NCBI GenBank assembly: GCA_947484535.1
Contig: CANKPO010000012.1
Span: forward strand, 1-13,247
Reading direction: 5' to 3'
From: Caulobacteraceae bacterium
GTDB taxonomy: Bacteria; Pseudomonadota; Alphaproteobacteria; Caulobacterales; Caulobacteraceae
DNA length: 13,247 nt
Shown: piece after piece, positions 6,699 through 13,247 of the stretch
How positions within the stretch are numbered: position 1 is the first letter of the stretch
Layout of the letters: the number at the start of each line of letters is the position of its first letter
The notes under the pieces: generated by a model
The model's input: the letters and a program-made list of their open reading frames with translations, nothing else
What the model was told of the DNA's origin: nothing
Databases searched by the model: none
Position numbers and translations under genes: made by a program

Positions 6699-8153
6699 AT
6701 GGAAACACAGTCTCTGAGTCCTTCGCCATCCAGCGTCAAGCAGGACAGACCATTCCCCTGGGCAGGCCGCATGGCGGCATTGGCCCTCGCCTGTCTCGTT
6801 CAAGGTCCCTCCGCCTTCGCTCAGACGCAAGAGCCTTGGCGCTTGGCCGACGCACTTCAGGTACCGGACTGGCTAAAGATCGAGGGTGTCACCCGCGCTC
6901 GTTATGAAACGCTTGATGGTCAGTTCCGATCCAGTGGCAAGGGCGGCGACCAGGTGCTGGGGTTCCGCAACCTGGTCTTGGTTGAAGCCGATTCAGGTCC
7001 GATCGCGGCTGGATTTGAGTTGCAGGACGCGCGCTCCTATCTGGATGACAGCGGCACACCGCTGACGACGAGCATCGTCGATCCTCTGGATGTTCTTCAG
7101 GCCTACGTCCGGTTCGACCTTGACGGGGCGCTTGGCTCGAAGACCGCATCGCTGAAACTTGGCCGCCAGACCCTTGCTATTGGCAGCCAGCGCGTCCTTG
7201 AGCGTGTCGATATGGCAAATGTGATCTTTGCTTACACAGGAGCCTATTGGCGATCCACAAACCAGCGCGGTGACGAACTGCATCTCGTTGCGGTTTCCCC
7301 CTTGGGGCGTTTACCAAATGACCCAGCGTCACTTCGTGAAAATGAACTTTCGGGGGACGAGGAAGAGTGGGGTCGCCGGTTGCTGGGTGCGCACTATCGC
7401 CGCGCTGACGTGCTCGGTGAGATTTTCCCTGACCTGTGGGCCGAAGTCTTCCTCTATGATCTCGAAGAGCGCGACACCAACACTGTTGCAACGCCGAACA
7501 GGCATTATCTGCAGCCGGGTTTTCGTCTTTACCGTGCCCCGAAAGCAGGTCGCCTCGATCTCGATATTGAAGCTTCCAGCCGAAGCGGTACAAGGCGCCA
7601 GACCACGGGCGCAGCCGATCTGCGCAACCTCGCCGTGGACGCATCGATGCTCTATGCCCACCTAGGCCACACATTCGATCACCCGTGGCGCCCCCGCGTG
7701 CAGCTTGACTACTATTTCGCCAGTGGGGACCAAGACCCAACCGACGCAAACTACGAACAGTTCGAGCGACTCTTTGGGGGGCGGCGCAGCGATCTTGGCC
7801 ATACGGGGATCCATGGTCCATTAACGACGGCCAACATTGACGCTCCGGGCGGCCGCATTGAATTGAGGCCCAGCGACCGGCTCGATTTTAGGCTTGCCTA
7901 TAAGGCTGCCTCGCTTGCCGAACCTCGCGACGCCTGGGTATCGGCAGGCGTGCAAGACCGATCAGGTGCCTCCGGAGACTTTATCGGTCATTTCTACGAG
8001 GCACGCATGCGCTTCTGGTTGCAACCTCGAAGCCTCGAGCTGGAGATTGGCGCATCCGCGATCCTAAATGGTGAGTTCGCCAAGACCGCCCCTAACGCCT
8101 CGCGACAAGGAAATACCACGTTCGGTTATGTGCAGCTGATGCAACTGTTCTGA
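6699..8153 (+). CDS. Alginate-export-family outer-membrane beta-barrel protein
   Basis: The 484-residue exported protein is similar to the alginate_exp (AlgE-like) porin family, here probably a channel for an anionic or sugar-type solute; the substrate is unknown. After an N-terminal extension with 'RPFPWAGR', a hydrophobic stretch ends at a likely signal-peptidase site 'AFA|QTQ' (after residue 41). The mature part opens with 'LADALQVPDWLKIEGVTRAR' and continues with alternating amphipathic strands ('GFRNLVLVEADSGPIAAGFE', 'SLKLGRQTLAIGSQRVLER', 'AYVRFDL'). It ends in 'TTFGYVQLMQLF', with the terminal Phe expected for outer-membrane insertion. 'LKLGRQ...GSQR' is characteristic of the family. 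The frame opens at a TTG (6663), but ATG 6699 gives a sensible signal peptide. No ribosome site is visible, so the start is moderately certain. Real alginate export is not implied: no alginate biosynthesis genes are near. Confidence 0.82.
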   Translation: METQSLSPSPSSVKQDRPFPWAGRMAALALACLVQGPSAFAQTQEPWRLADALQVPDWLKIEGVTRARYETLDGQFRSSGKGGDQVLGFRNLVLVEADSGPIAAGFELQDARSYLDDSGTPLTTSIVDPLDVLQAYVRFDLDGALGSKTASLKLGRQTLAIGSQRVLERVDMANVIFAYTGAYWRSTNQRGDELHLVAVSPLGRLPNDPASLRENELSGDEEEWGRRLLGAHYRRADVLGEIFPDLWAEVFLYDLEERDTNTVATPNRHYLQPGFRLYRAPKAGRLDLDIEASSRSGTRRQTTGAADLRNLAVDASMLYAHLGHTFDHPWRPRVQLDYYFASGDQDPTDANYEQFERLFGGRRSDLGHTGIHGPLTTANIDAPGGRIELRPSDRLDFRLAYKAASLAEPRDAWVSAGVQDRSGASGDFIGHFYEARMRFWLQPRSLELEIGASAILNGEFAKTAPNASRQGNTTFGYVQLMQLF

Positions 8154-8262
8154 TCAGGAATTTGAAGGCGATTGCGTGCTGCCCTTGCCGTCCCCCAGGT
8201 TCTCTCCACCGTTTAAAATGTTGGTTGCCCAGCAATGCATCGACCGCATGGAACGCCGCTTA

Positions 8263-8279
8263 CGCGCCTAATAGGCGCG
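8263..8279. repeat. GC-rich hairpin downstream of the barrel gene
   Basis: CGCGCC and GGCGCG form a perfect 6-bp stem around the 5-base loop TAATA. It lies 110 bases after the barrel gene stop and about 100 bases before the phosphatase start. No T-run follows on either strand, so it is not a standard intrinsic terminator. It could stabilise the 3' end of the upstream message. Confidence 0.45.
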
Positions 8280-8292
8280 ACGAGGGACGGCT

Positions 8293-8308
8293 CAAAGATT
8301 GATCTTTG
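8293..8308. promoter_or_regulatory. Palindrome upstream of the phosphatase gene (operator candidate)
   Basis: CAAAGAT and ATCTTTG are perfect 7-base arms separated by TG, about 75 bases before the phosphatase ATG. The symmetry and position suit a dimeric repressor or activator site. The bound protein cannot be named from the sequence. Confidence 0.35.
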
Positions 8309-8325
8309 CAAAATTTTCCTGAGAC

Positions 8326-8339
8326 GTCGCTTAATCGAC
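8326..8339. promoter_or_regulatory. Near-palindrome around TTAA upstream of the phosphatase gene
   Basis: GTCG-C-TTAA-T-CGAC is symmetric except for one position, and it sits 43-56 bases before the phosphatase ATG. GCTTAATC (8329-8336) within it resembles the Caulobacter housekeeping -10 element (GCTANAWC, one mismatch), so it may be a promoter core, an operator, or both. The match to an alphaproteobacterial Pho box is poor (about 4 of 7 in each half). Confidence 0.28.
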
Positions 8340-8381
8340 ATCAAAAAGTTGCACCCTAAAGACCAAATTTGAGGAGTGGAC

Positions 8382-9926
8382 ATGCCGGTATTGCAACGCG
8401 TAAAGCGAATCTCTTTTGGTCTAAGCGTTAGCGCCTATGTCCTTCTAAGCCTCGGCGCAGGGGTGGCCGTCAATGGCGGCCTCGCGACATCAGTCGCAGC
8501 CCATGCGGACCATAAACCCGTCATCACGCCGCCTTGGCAGGATGCAAGTGCATGGCCTGATCGGATTGTTACGACGCTTGAAACCGATCCGACGACCAGT
8601 TTTGCTGTGTCGTGGCGCACCGACGCCACGTTGTCAGCTACTTTTGCGGAAATTGCGCGCGCGATGCCTAGCGGTTCTTTCGCTAATGGTGCCAAGTCGC
8701 ATCGAGCCCTCAGTGAGCCGCTAGATCTTGAGACCGTGCGCAGTGCGGGGGCGGAACTGACGATGGAATGGAACGCGGGACTAAAACCGGTTCACTACCA
8801 CTCCGTCCGCTTCGATGGACTGGAACCTGATAGTCTTTATGCCTATCGCGTTCGCGGTGCGAACAATAGCTGGAGCGAATGGTTCCAGATTCGCACGGCC
8901 CCAAAGGCGGGAACAGCCTTTCGCTTTATCTATATGGGTGACGCTCAAAACGGGATCCTGTCCCATTGGTCACGCACCGTGCGGGCCTCATTTCAAAAGG
9001 CGCCGGATGCCCGGTTCATCTTGCATGCCGGAGATCTGGTCAATCGCGGGTCGCGCGATATTGAGTGGGCCGAGTGGTTTAAGGCCGTCGGTTTCATTCA
9101 TGGCATGATCCCGGCCATTCCAGTGGCGGGTAATCACGAATATGACAGCTTAGGCACGGTACCGGCCGTTCAGCGCCTATTGTCGGCCTTATGGCGACCC
9201 CAGTTTCGGTTGCCCTCGGCAGCAGGGTTGCCCGATGGCTTGCGTGAAACGGTTTACAAGATTGCCTACAATGCAGACCTAGATGTTTTCGTGCTCGATT
9301 CCACACCGGCCAACAGCGGTGGCGACGGTGCTGCTATGGCGAAGGCCCAGGCTGAATGGCTGGACGCAGAGCTTGGCAAATCGACCACGCGCTGGAAGGT
9401 GATCACCATGCACCATCCAATCTTCTCGTCAGGCGAAGGGCGCGACAGTAAGGCTTGGCGCGATGCGATCCTGCCCATCTTGACCAAGCATAGGGTCGAT
9501 CTGGTGCTTCAGGGTCATGATCATACCTATGCGCGCGGCACGATCCCTGCCAACCCACAGGCCTCATCTAATCAACAAAGGCCAGAACGAAGTGCTGCCC
9601 GTGCAGGCGAGGCGGTTACGACGATGTTTGTAAACTCGGTTTCGGGGCCGAAAATGTACAGGTTCAAGCAAAGCCGCTGGGACCAGTATGCGCCGTCGGG
9701 TGTGCGCCTCGACAGGTTTGCTGAAGGGGCACAGTTCTTCCAGGTCATTGAAATCAATGGCGATAGTTTGGATTATCGCGCCTATGCGGCCACGGGTGAT
9801 CTCTATGACAGCTTCATCATGCGCAAAGACAGCGCGGGCGTAAAAAAGGTCACGGCGGGCGCTGCTGCGACGGTGGAACAGCAAACCTATTCGCCGACCA
9901 ACCCCTATTCCAACTTTAAGGACTAG
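8382..9926 (+). CDS. Exported metallophosphatase with purple-acid-phosphatase N-terminal domain
   Basis: The 514-residue protein has an N-terminal signal sequence (residues 1 to about 40, 'SAYVLLSLGAGVAVNGG'). A fibronectin-like purple acid phosphatase N-domain follows (about 50-175, 'PDRIVTTLETDPTTSFAVSW', 'GLEPDSLYAYRV'), then a calcineurin-like phosphoesterase domain. Metal motifs in order are GDAQ (Asp187), GDLVN (Asp218), GNHE (Asn251, His252), MHHP (His344, His345) and GHDH (His379, His381). Classical purple acid phosphatases have GDxxY; here Asn221 replaces the Tyr, so the coloured Fe(III) centre is unlikely. The DxQ form is, as far as I recall, usual in bacterial members. It probably hydrolyses phosphate esters in the periplasm or outside the cell. 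The ATG at 8382 follows GAGGAG (8371-8376) by 5 bases; the in-frame GTG at 8376 overlaps this ribosome site and was rejected. Confidence 0.9.
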   Translation: MPVLQRVKRISFGLSVSAYVLLSLGAGVAVNGGLATSVAAHADHKPVITPPWQDASAWPDRIVTTLETDPTTSFAVSWRTDATLSATFAEIARAMPSGSFANGAKSHRALSEPLDLETVRSAGAELTMEWNAGLKPVHYHSVRFDGLEPDSLYAYRVRGANNSWSEWFQIRTAPKAGTAFRFIYMGDAQNGILSHWSRTVRASFQKAPDARFILHAGDLVNRGSRDIEWAEWFKAVGFIHGMIPAIPVAGNHEYDSLGTVPAVQRLLSALWRPQFRLPSAAGLPDGLRETVYKIAYNADLDVFVLDSTPANSGGDGAAMAKAQAEWLDAELGKSTTRWKVITMHHPIFSSGEGRDSKAWRDAILPILTKHRVDLVLQGHDHTYARGTIPANPQASSNQQRPERSAARAGEAVTTMFVNSVSGPKMYRFKQSRWDQYAPSGVRLDRFAEGAQFFQVIEINGDSLDYRAYAATGDLYDSFIMRKDSAGVKKVTAGAAATVEQQTYSPTNPYSNFKD

Positions 9927-9940
9927 GTCCGAACGAGCGG

Positions 9941-9961
9941 TGGGGGGATAGGGCCCCCCCA
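9941..9961 (+). terminator. G/C hairpin after the phosphatase gene
   Basis: TGGGGGG (9941-9947) pairs with CCCCCCA (9955-9961) around a 7-base loop, beginning 15 bases after the phosphatase stop. Only a short T-poor tail (TATTGG) follows, so it may be a weak terminator or an RNA 3'-end stabiliser working with the next hairpin. Confidence 0.5.
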
Positions 9962-10001
9962 TATTGGCGACCTAAAGGGTCTAAGATCCTTGCAGACATA
10001 A

Positions 10002-10033
10002 AAATGGCCGACCCAATCTTGGGCCGGCCATTT
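10002..10033. terminator. Bidirectional terminator between convergent genes
   Basis: The arms 10002-10016 and 10019-10033 (AAATGGCCGACCCAA and TTGGGCCGGCCATTT) form a 15-bp stem. It has a single A-C mismatch on the plus strand, which becomes a G-U pair on the minus strand. A- and T-rich ends flank a GC core, the form of a bidirectional intrinsic terminator. It sits 23 bases past the TonB-receptor stop (minus strand) and 75 bases past the phosphatase stop (plus strand). Confidence 0.85.
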
Positions 10034-10056
10034 CTATTTCATCGTCTGTCTAAGAT

Positions 10057-12912
10057 TTAGAAGTTAACGCGAACACCCATGATGTAGCGAGCACCGAAGG
10101 TTTCACCTTCGACGGGGTACTGGCGGCTATCACCATAACGGACTGCCTGCTGGTTTGTCAGGTTCAGAGCATCGAAGAAATACTCGAAATTCTTGTTGAT
10201 CTCATAACGGATCGACAGGTCCATCTCTTCATCATCATCCCAGAACACGTCGCCATTGGTTTGGGGAACCAGCTTGCCATTGGCAATACCGTAAGCGCCA
10301 ACGCCTTGAAGCCAAGTGGTGCGGAACTGATAGCTCAAGCGCGCGGAGATGCCATATTTCTCATAGATCAGAGAGATATTATAGAGCGTGTCTGACGTAC
10401 CGGGCAGTTTGATTTTGCGCTCGCCAATAAAGGCCGGGAACAGGGTTGCATTGGTGGCCGAGAAGTATGGGTTGGCCGTGTTTGGAATGCCAACTTCTGA
10501 GTCCGTGAAGGTCGCATTGGCGCTAAAACCAAGGCCACCCAAGTAATCGGGCATGTTGTTGTCTTCAACAACCTTGGACGCATTTTGCGCAATAGCGATT
10601 TCAAAGCCTCTCAAATAGCCGTTGCCGCCGTTACGAATGGTCGACAGGGCATAGCCTGAGCGGGCAAAGCCAGGGACATCCAAATCTGTACGACCAAACA
10701 GATCGGTCTGGCTGAACAGGACGTCCTTGATGTCCTTGTAGAACGACCCAACCATGAAATAGCCGTCATTCTTTTGATACCATTCGAAATAGGCATCAAG
10801 ACCGACGGAGCGCTCAGGACCGGCATCTGGGTTACCGCCCGAGATAGACTGGGTCGCGTCGGTGATCACGAAGTTAGGACGAAGATCGTCAAAGTCAGGG
10901 CGCGACGCCCCTGTTGTGACGCCAAGGCGCAGCTTCATCTCATCGTTTAGATCATAGTTGAAATGAGCACTGGGATAGAAGATCGTATCTTCTGACGTGG
11001 TTTGTACCAGGGTCAGAGGAGCGCTTGCATTGGTGGGGGTCAGGTTAACAAGGGCCTCACCGGTATTTTTGGTTTGCTCTGCACGCACACCAAAGACCAC
11101 ATTGCCCCAGTTCTGCCTCCACGTAGCCATAGCATAACCAGCCAAAATCTCTTCAGTCACCTTATAGAGATTGAGCCTTTGATCCGTGTATGAACCAATA
11201 TTAGCGGCCTTAAGATTAGCGGCCAAGGCATTAACCTGGTTTCTACCTTGGTAACGGATCTGGTAGCCAAGCGGCAATTTGCCAACATTGCTGGTTTCAA
11301 TAGCAATATCGTTGAAGGTGATTGGTGCGCGGCCCGCAGCGGCAATTTGGGCAGCCGTCGTGTTGAAGACTTGCGAAGCATTTTCCTTGCTACGGTCTGT
11401 ATAGGCCGCACCGATCTTCACCGTCGTTTCGCCGTTAAAGATACTAAAGTCACGCTTGGCGTCTAGACGGCCCGTCCAAGCGGTCGTTTCGTCTTGGGCG
11501 ACTCGCGAGCTGATGTTCACCAATGCAACAGGGAACTGCTCGATGGAGTTGACGCGGTCTCCGCGCGAGCGAACAGCTGTTGAGCCCGTGCCAGTCAAGA
11601 CAGTGCGATAGAGGCGAACCGTATTGAAATTATCATCGCCCAAGAGATATTCGACCGTGGGGCGATCTGTAACCGTTGAAGGGCTAGCGAAGTTGGGCGC
11701 GCCTGGAGCGTTATAGTTGTCGATAGATTCGGTGAAATTGACGCGTGCGGTTGCATCCCAGCCTGCGGCAGTGAAATCGACACCAAAGGTGTTGGTGAAG
11801 ATGGACTGCTCATAATCGAGCGAGTTGAAGTTGGATGTAATCTGAGCGCCGTAAACTGTGCCCTTATCCGGTGTGTTACCATTGCAGATGTCAAAGGCAC
11901 CAGAGTTGGTCTGGGGAGCCTGAACCGCTGGGCAGGCCCCAGTACCGGTCGCAACAGCGCCATTATCCATGCGGAAGATATAGTTGCTGCGCAGTTCACG
12001 GTCCGTAAAGTTCGTGAAGATGGAGTTGAAATAGAGCCTCGTCGTGTCGTTCAGCTGATAGTCGACGCGGCCCGAAAAGGATTGGTTACCGCGCACGAGG
12101 CGGTAGGGCTTGTTTTCATATTCGCGTGCCCAACGGCGATCTTCCCAGCCAGCGCGGCGATCAACGCTGCCGCCGCCGGTTTGATAAGGGTCACTTTCCC
12201 AGTTGTCCGTGACCTGATCGCGCTGGTAGCTCGAAGCTTGAACTAGAACGCCGAGTTTGCCGTCCATGAAGCGGTCCGACACCACGAAAGAATTGTCGAC
12301 CTCTGCGTTGCCGCCCAGTGTCATAAGGCCAGCGGAGAGCTTCACGTTGGCTTTAAAGCCAGGATAATCGAAGGCGCTGCGGGTGCGGATATTGACGTTA
12401 CCAGCAACCGTATCACCGCTCATGTCTGGCGTGATGGCCTTGGTAACAATGACCTGAGACGCCAAAACCGATGGGATATTGTCGAAGCGCGATGAACGAC
12501 CTTCAGGAGAGACGACATTGATGCCGTCAAAAGAAATGGTGGTCCAGTTACTGGGCGTGCCGCGCAGGTTCACATAACGCGCTTGGCCTTGGTCGCGCTC
12601 AATGGCGATGCCGGGCAGGCGGCCAACGGCGAAGGCGATGTTCTGGTCAGGAAATTGGCCAATGGCGTCGGCAGAGACGACCGAGACCAGATTGTCGGCG
12701 GCGCGTTGCACCAAAAGAGCGGCGCGCTCTGATTCAGCGATCGGGCGCGAGGCGCGAATGACGATTTCAGTGTCATCTGAAGGCACCGCAGCCGCGGCTG
12801 GCGGCGTTGTAACTGTTGGCTGAACTGCCTGAGCGTTTGCGCTTGCTGCTGTCAACAAAGCGCCGAGTGCGACGGCCCCCATCAACGAGGTACGTGTCAG
12901 TTTCGATTTCAT
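10057..12912 (-). CDS. TonB-dependent outer-membrane receptor
   Basis: The complete 951-residue receptor is of the large class common in Caulobacterales and sphingomonads. Such proteins import bulky substrates (saccharides, siderophores, other complexes) across the outer membrane using TonB energy; the substrate here is unknown. The signal peptide is 'MKSKLTRTSLMGAVALGALL' onward, with cleavage after 'ANA' (residue 27). A Pro/Ala linker, a TonB-box-like 'DTEIVIRA' (47-54) and the plug ('SVVSADAIGQFPDQN', 'RYVNLRGTPSNWTTISFDGI', 'VTKAITPDMSGDTVAGNVNI') come next. A long barrel follows and ends in 'GARYIMGVRVNF' with the terminal Phe. The ATG at 12912 has AAGGGGAT about 8 bases upstream; an in-frame TTG at 12933 gives a 7-residue extension before the signal peptide and was rejected. 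Transcription is convergent with the phosphatase. Confidence 0.95.
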   Translation of the reverse strand: MKSKLTRTSLMGAVALGALLTAASANAQAVQPTVTTPPAAAAVPSDDTEIVIRASRPIAESERAALLVQRAADNLVSVVSADAIGQFPDQNIAFAVGRLPGIAIERDQGQARYVNLRGTPSNWTTISFDGINVVSPEGRSSRFDNIPSVLASQVIVTKAITPDMSGDTVAGNVNIRTRSAFDYPGFKANVKLSAGLMTLGGNAEVDNSFVVSDRFMDGKLGVLVQASSYQRDQVTDNWESDPYQTGGGSVDRRAGWEDRRWAREYENKPYRLVRGNQSFSGRVDYQLNDTTRLYFNSIFTNFTDRELRSNYIFRMDNGAVATGTGACPAVQAPQTNSGAFDICNGNTPDKGTVYGAQITSNFNSLDYEQSIFTNTFGVDFTAAGWDATARVNFTESIDNYNAPGAPNFASPSTVTDRPTVEYLLGDDNFNTVRLYRTVLTGTGSTAVRSRGDRVNSIEQFPVALVNISSRVAQDETTAWTGRLDAKRDFSIFNGETTVKIGAAYTDRSKENASQVFNTTAAQIAAAGRAPITFNDIAIETSNVGKLPLGYQIRYQGRNQVNALAANLKAANIGSYTDQRLNLYKVTEEILAGYAMATWRQNWGNVVFGVRAEQTKNTGEALVNLTPTNASAPLTLVQTTSEDTIFYPSAHFNYDLNDEMKLRLGVTTGASRPDFDDLRPNFVITDATQSISGGNPDAGPERSVGLDAYFEWYQKNDGYFMVGSFYKDIKDVLFSQTDLFGRTDLDVPGFARSGYALSTIRNGGNGYLRGFEIAIAQNASKVVEDNNMPDYLGGLGFSANATFTDSEVGIPNTANPYFSATNATLFPAFIGERKIKLPGTSDTLYNISLIYEKYGISARLSYQFRTTWLQGVGAYGIANGKLVPQTNGDVFWDDDEEMDLSIRYEINKNFEYFFDALNLTNQQAVRYGDSRQYPVEGETFGARYIMGVRVNF

Positions 12913-13202
12913 AATTAGATCCCCTTTGCGCAAGCAATTTTTCTACGTGCGTAGGAGACCGTTTAGTCGAGAGTCTTTACAGAGGATTGACAGATTTATG
13001 ACTAATATATTTGGCGTACAGAATTGGTCTACTGTTTAAAATTATCCCACCGCAGATGAGCCAAATTTATGCCTATTGCTGGGATTAAAGTCTTAATGCG
13101 TTGATTTAGGTATCTCCTATTGATCCGCCGAACTGCCCTAAATCTAATATGCATGAGACAAGAAATAAAATTTCTGTGCTGAGAAGAACGAACGACTCCA
13201 AT
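12913..13202. other. AT-rich leader and promoter region of the TonB receptor
   Basis: There is no credible gene here; the longest open stretches are tiny. It must contain the minus-strand promoter and 5' leader of the receptor. I see no convincing promoter on that strand. Small symmetries are CTACG-TG-CGTAG (12943-12954, in the leader) and TTGCGCAA (12926-12933, next to the ribosome site). A perfect TTGACA (12987-12992) lies on the plus strand but has no -10 at normal spacing and no gene to serve. Confidence 0.6.
13103..13144. repeat. 8-base inverted repeat with 26-base spacer
   Basis: GATTTAGG (13103-13110) and CCTAAATC (13137-13144) are perfect inverted arms upstream of the receptor gene, about 190 bases before its ATG. 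The pair may be an operator pair, a long-loop hairpin, or chance. Confidence 0.3.
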
Positions 13203-13242
13203 AAAAAAGGGGAATACGGACGATTTTGCTGCTATTCCCCTT
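13203..13242 (-). terminator. Intrinsic terminator on the minus strand for a gene beyond the right edge
   Basis: The arms AAGGGGAATA (13207-13216) and TATTCCCCTT (13233-13242) form a perfect 10-bp stem with a 16-base loop. Read on the minus strand, the stem is followed by a run of six T's (13203-13208 complement, two of them in the stem). It therefore ends transcription of a minus-strand gene lying to the right, upstream of the receptor. Confidence 0.72.
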
Positions 13243-13247
13243 CGTTA

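Noticed and set aside
7177..7821. 214-codon minus-strand open frame opposite the alginate-export-type gene
   Set aside because: The translation is rich in Arg, Gly and Pro with no domain pattern, as expected of an antisense shadow of GC-rich coding sequence.
6699..8153. True alginate exporter (AlgE)
   Set aside because: The similarity is at family level only. No alginate synthesis or epimerase genes are nearby, so the substrate is left open.
8326..8343. Pho box upstream of the phosphatase gene
   Set aside because: The two 11-base-spaced half sites match the CTGTCAT-type consensus at only about 4 of 7 positions each, which is not better than chance.
8239..8372. Small plus-strand gene in the gap before the phosphatase (open from an ATG near 8238)
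   Set aside because: About 45 codons with no ribosome site, no family look, and it runs through the hairpin and palindromes into the phosphatase ribosome site.
12987..12992. Perfect TTGACA on the plus strand as a promoter
   Set aside because: There is no -10 element at 16-18 bases and no plus-strand gene downstream in the window.

Overview
The window reads as a chromosomal segment of an alphaproteobacterium. Caulobacterales or a related TonB-receptor-rich group is the most likely source. This rests on the class of TonB-dependent receptor on the minus strand, the moderately high GC coding sequence, and a C-P lyase operon with the DUF1045 gene typical of alphaproteobacteria. The genus cannot be fixed from sequence alone.

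Positions 1-5848 hold a tightly packed plus-strand C-P lyase (phosphonate degradation) operon cut by the left edge: 'phnH-phnI-phnJ-phnK-phnL-phnM-DUF1045. Most junctions are 4-base stop/start overlaps. PhnG/H/I/L install the phosphonate on ribose using ATP, PhnM removes pyrophosphate, PhnJ (radical SAM, CX2CX21CX5C) breaks the C-P bond, and PhnK is the accessory ATPase of the core complex. The last gene is a 2H-phosphoesterase-like DUF1045 protein. It sits where other operons carry phnN and/or phnP, neither of which is present in this window.

Positions 5849-6698 are a gene-poor scar. It holds a piece of a TonB-dependent receptor beta-barrel without either end, followed by the broken C-terminal tail of a tyrosine phosphatase with a stop and a frameshift. 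Both look like relics of past rearrangement.

Positions 6699-9926 hold two plus-strand genes for exported proteins: an alginate-export-family outer-membrane beta-barrel and a secreted calcineurin-like/purple-acid-phosphatase-type metallophosphatase. The 228-base gap between them contains three small palindromes that could be regulatory.

Positions 9927-10056 carry two hairpins, one of them a strong bidirectional terminator between the phosphatase and a convergent gene. That gene (10057-12912, minus strand) is a complete 951-residue TonB-dependent receptor with a signal peptide. Positions 12913-13247 are AT-rich and non-coding and end in a minus-strand intrinsic terminator for a gene beyond the right edge.

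Taken together, the intact genes suggest phosphorus acquisition: intracellular phosphonate cleavage, and an exported phosphatase with outer-membrane proteins beside it. The link between the operon and the outer-membrane genes is inferred from neighbourhood only. I found no tRNA, rRNA, CRISPR array or intact mobile element, and nothing that is clearly a new system.
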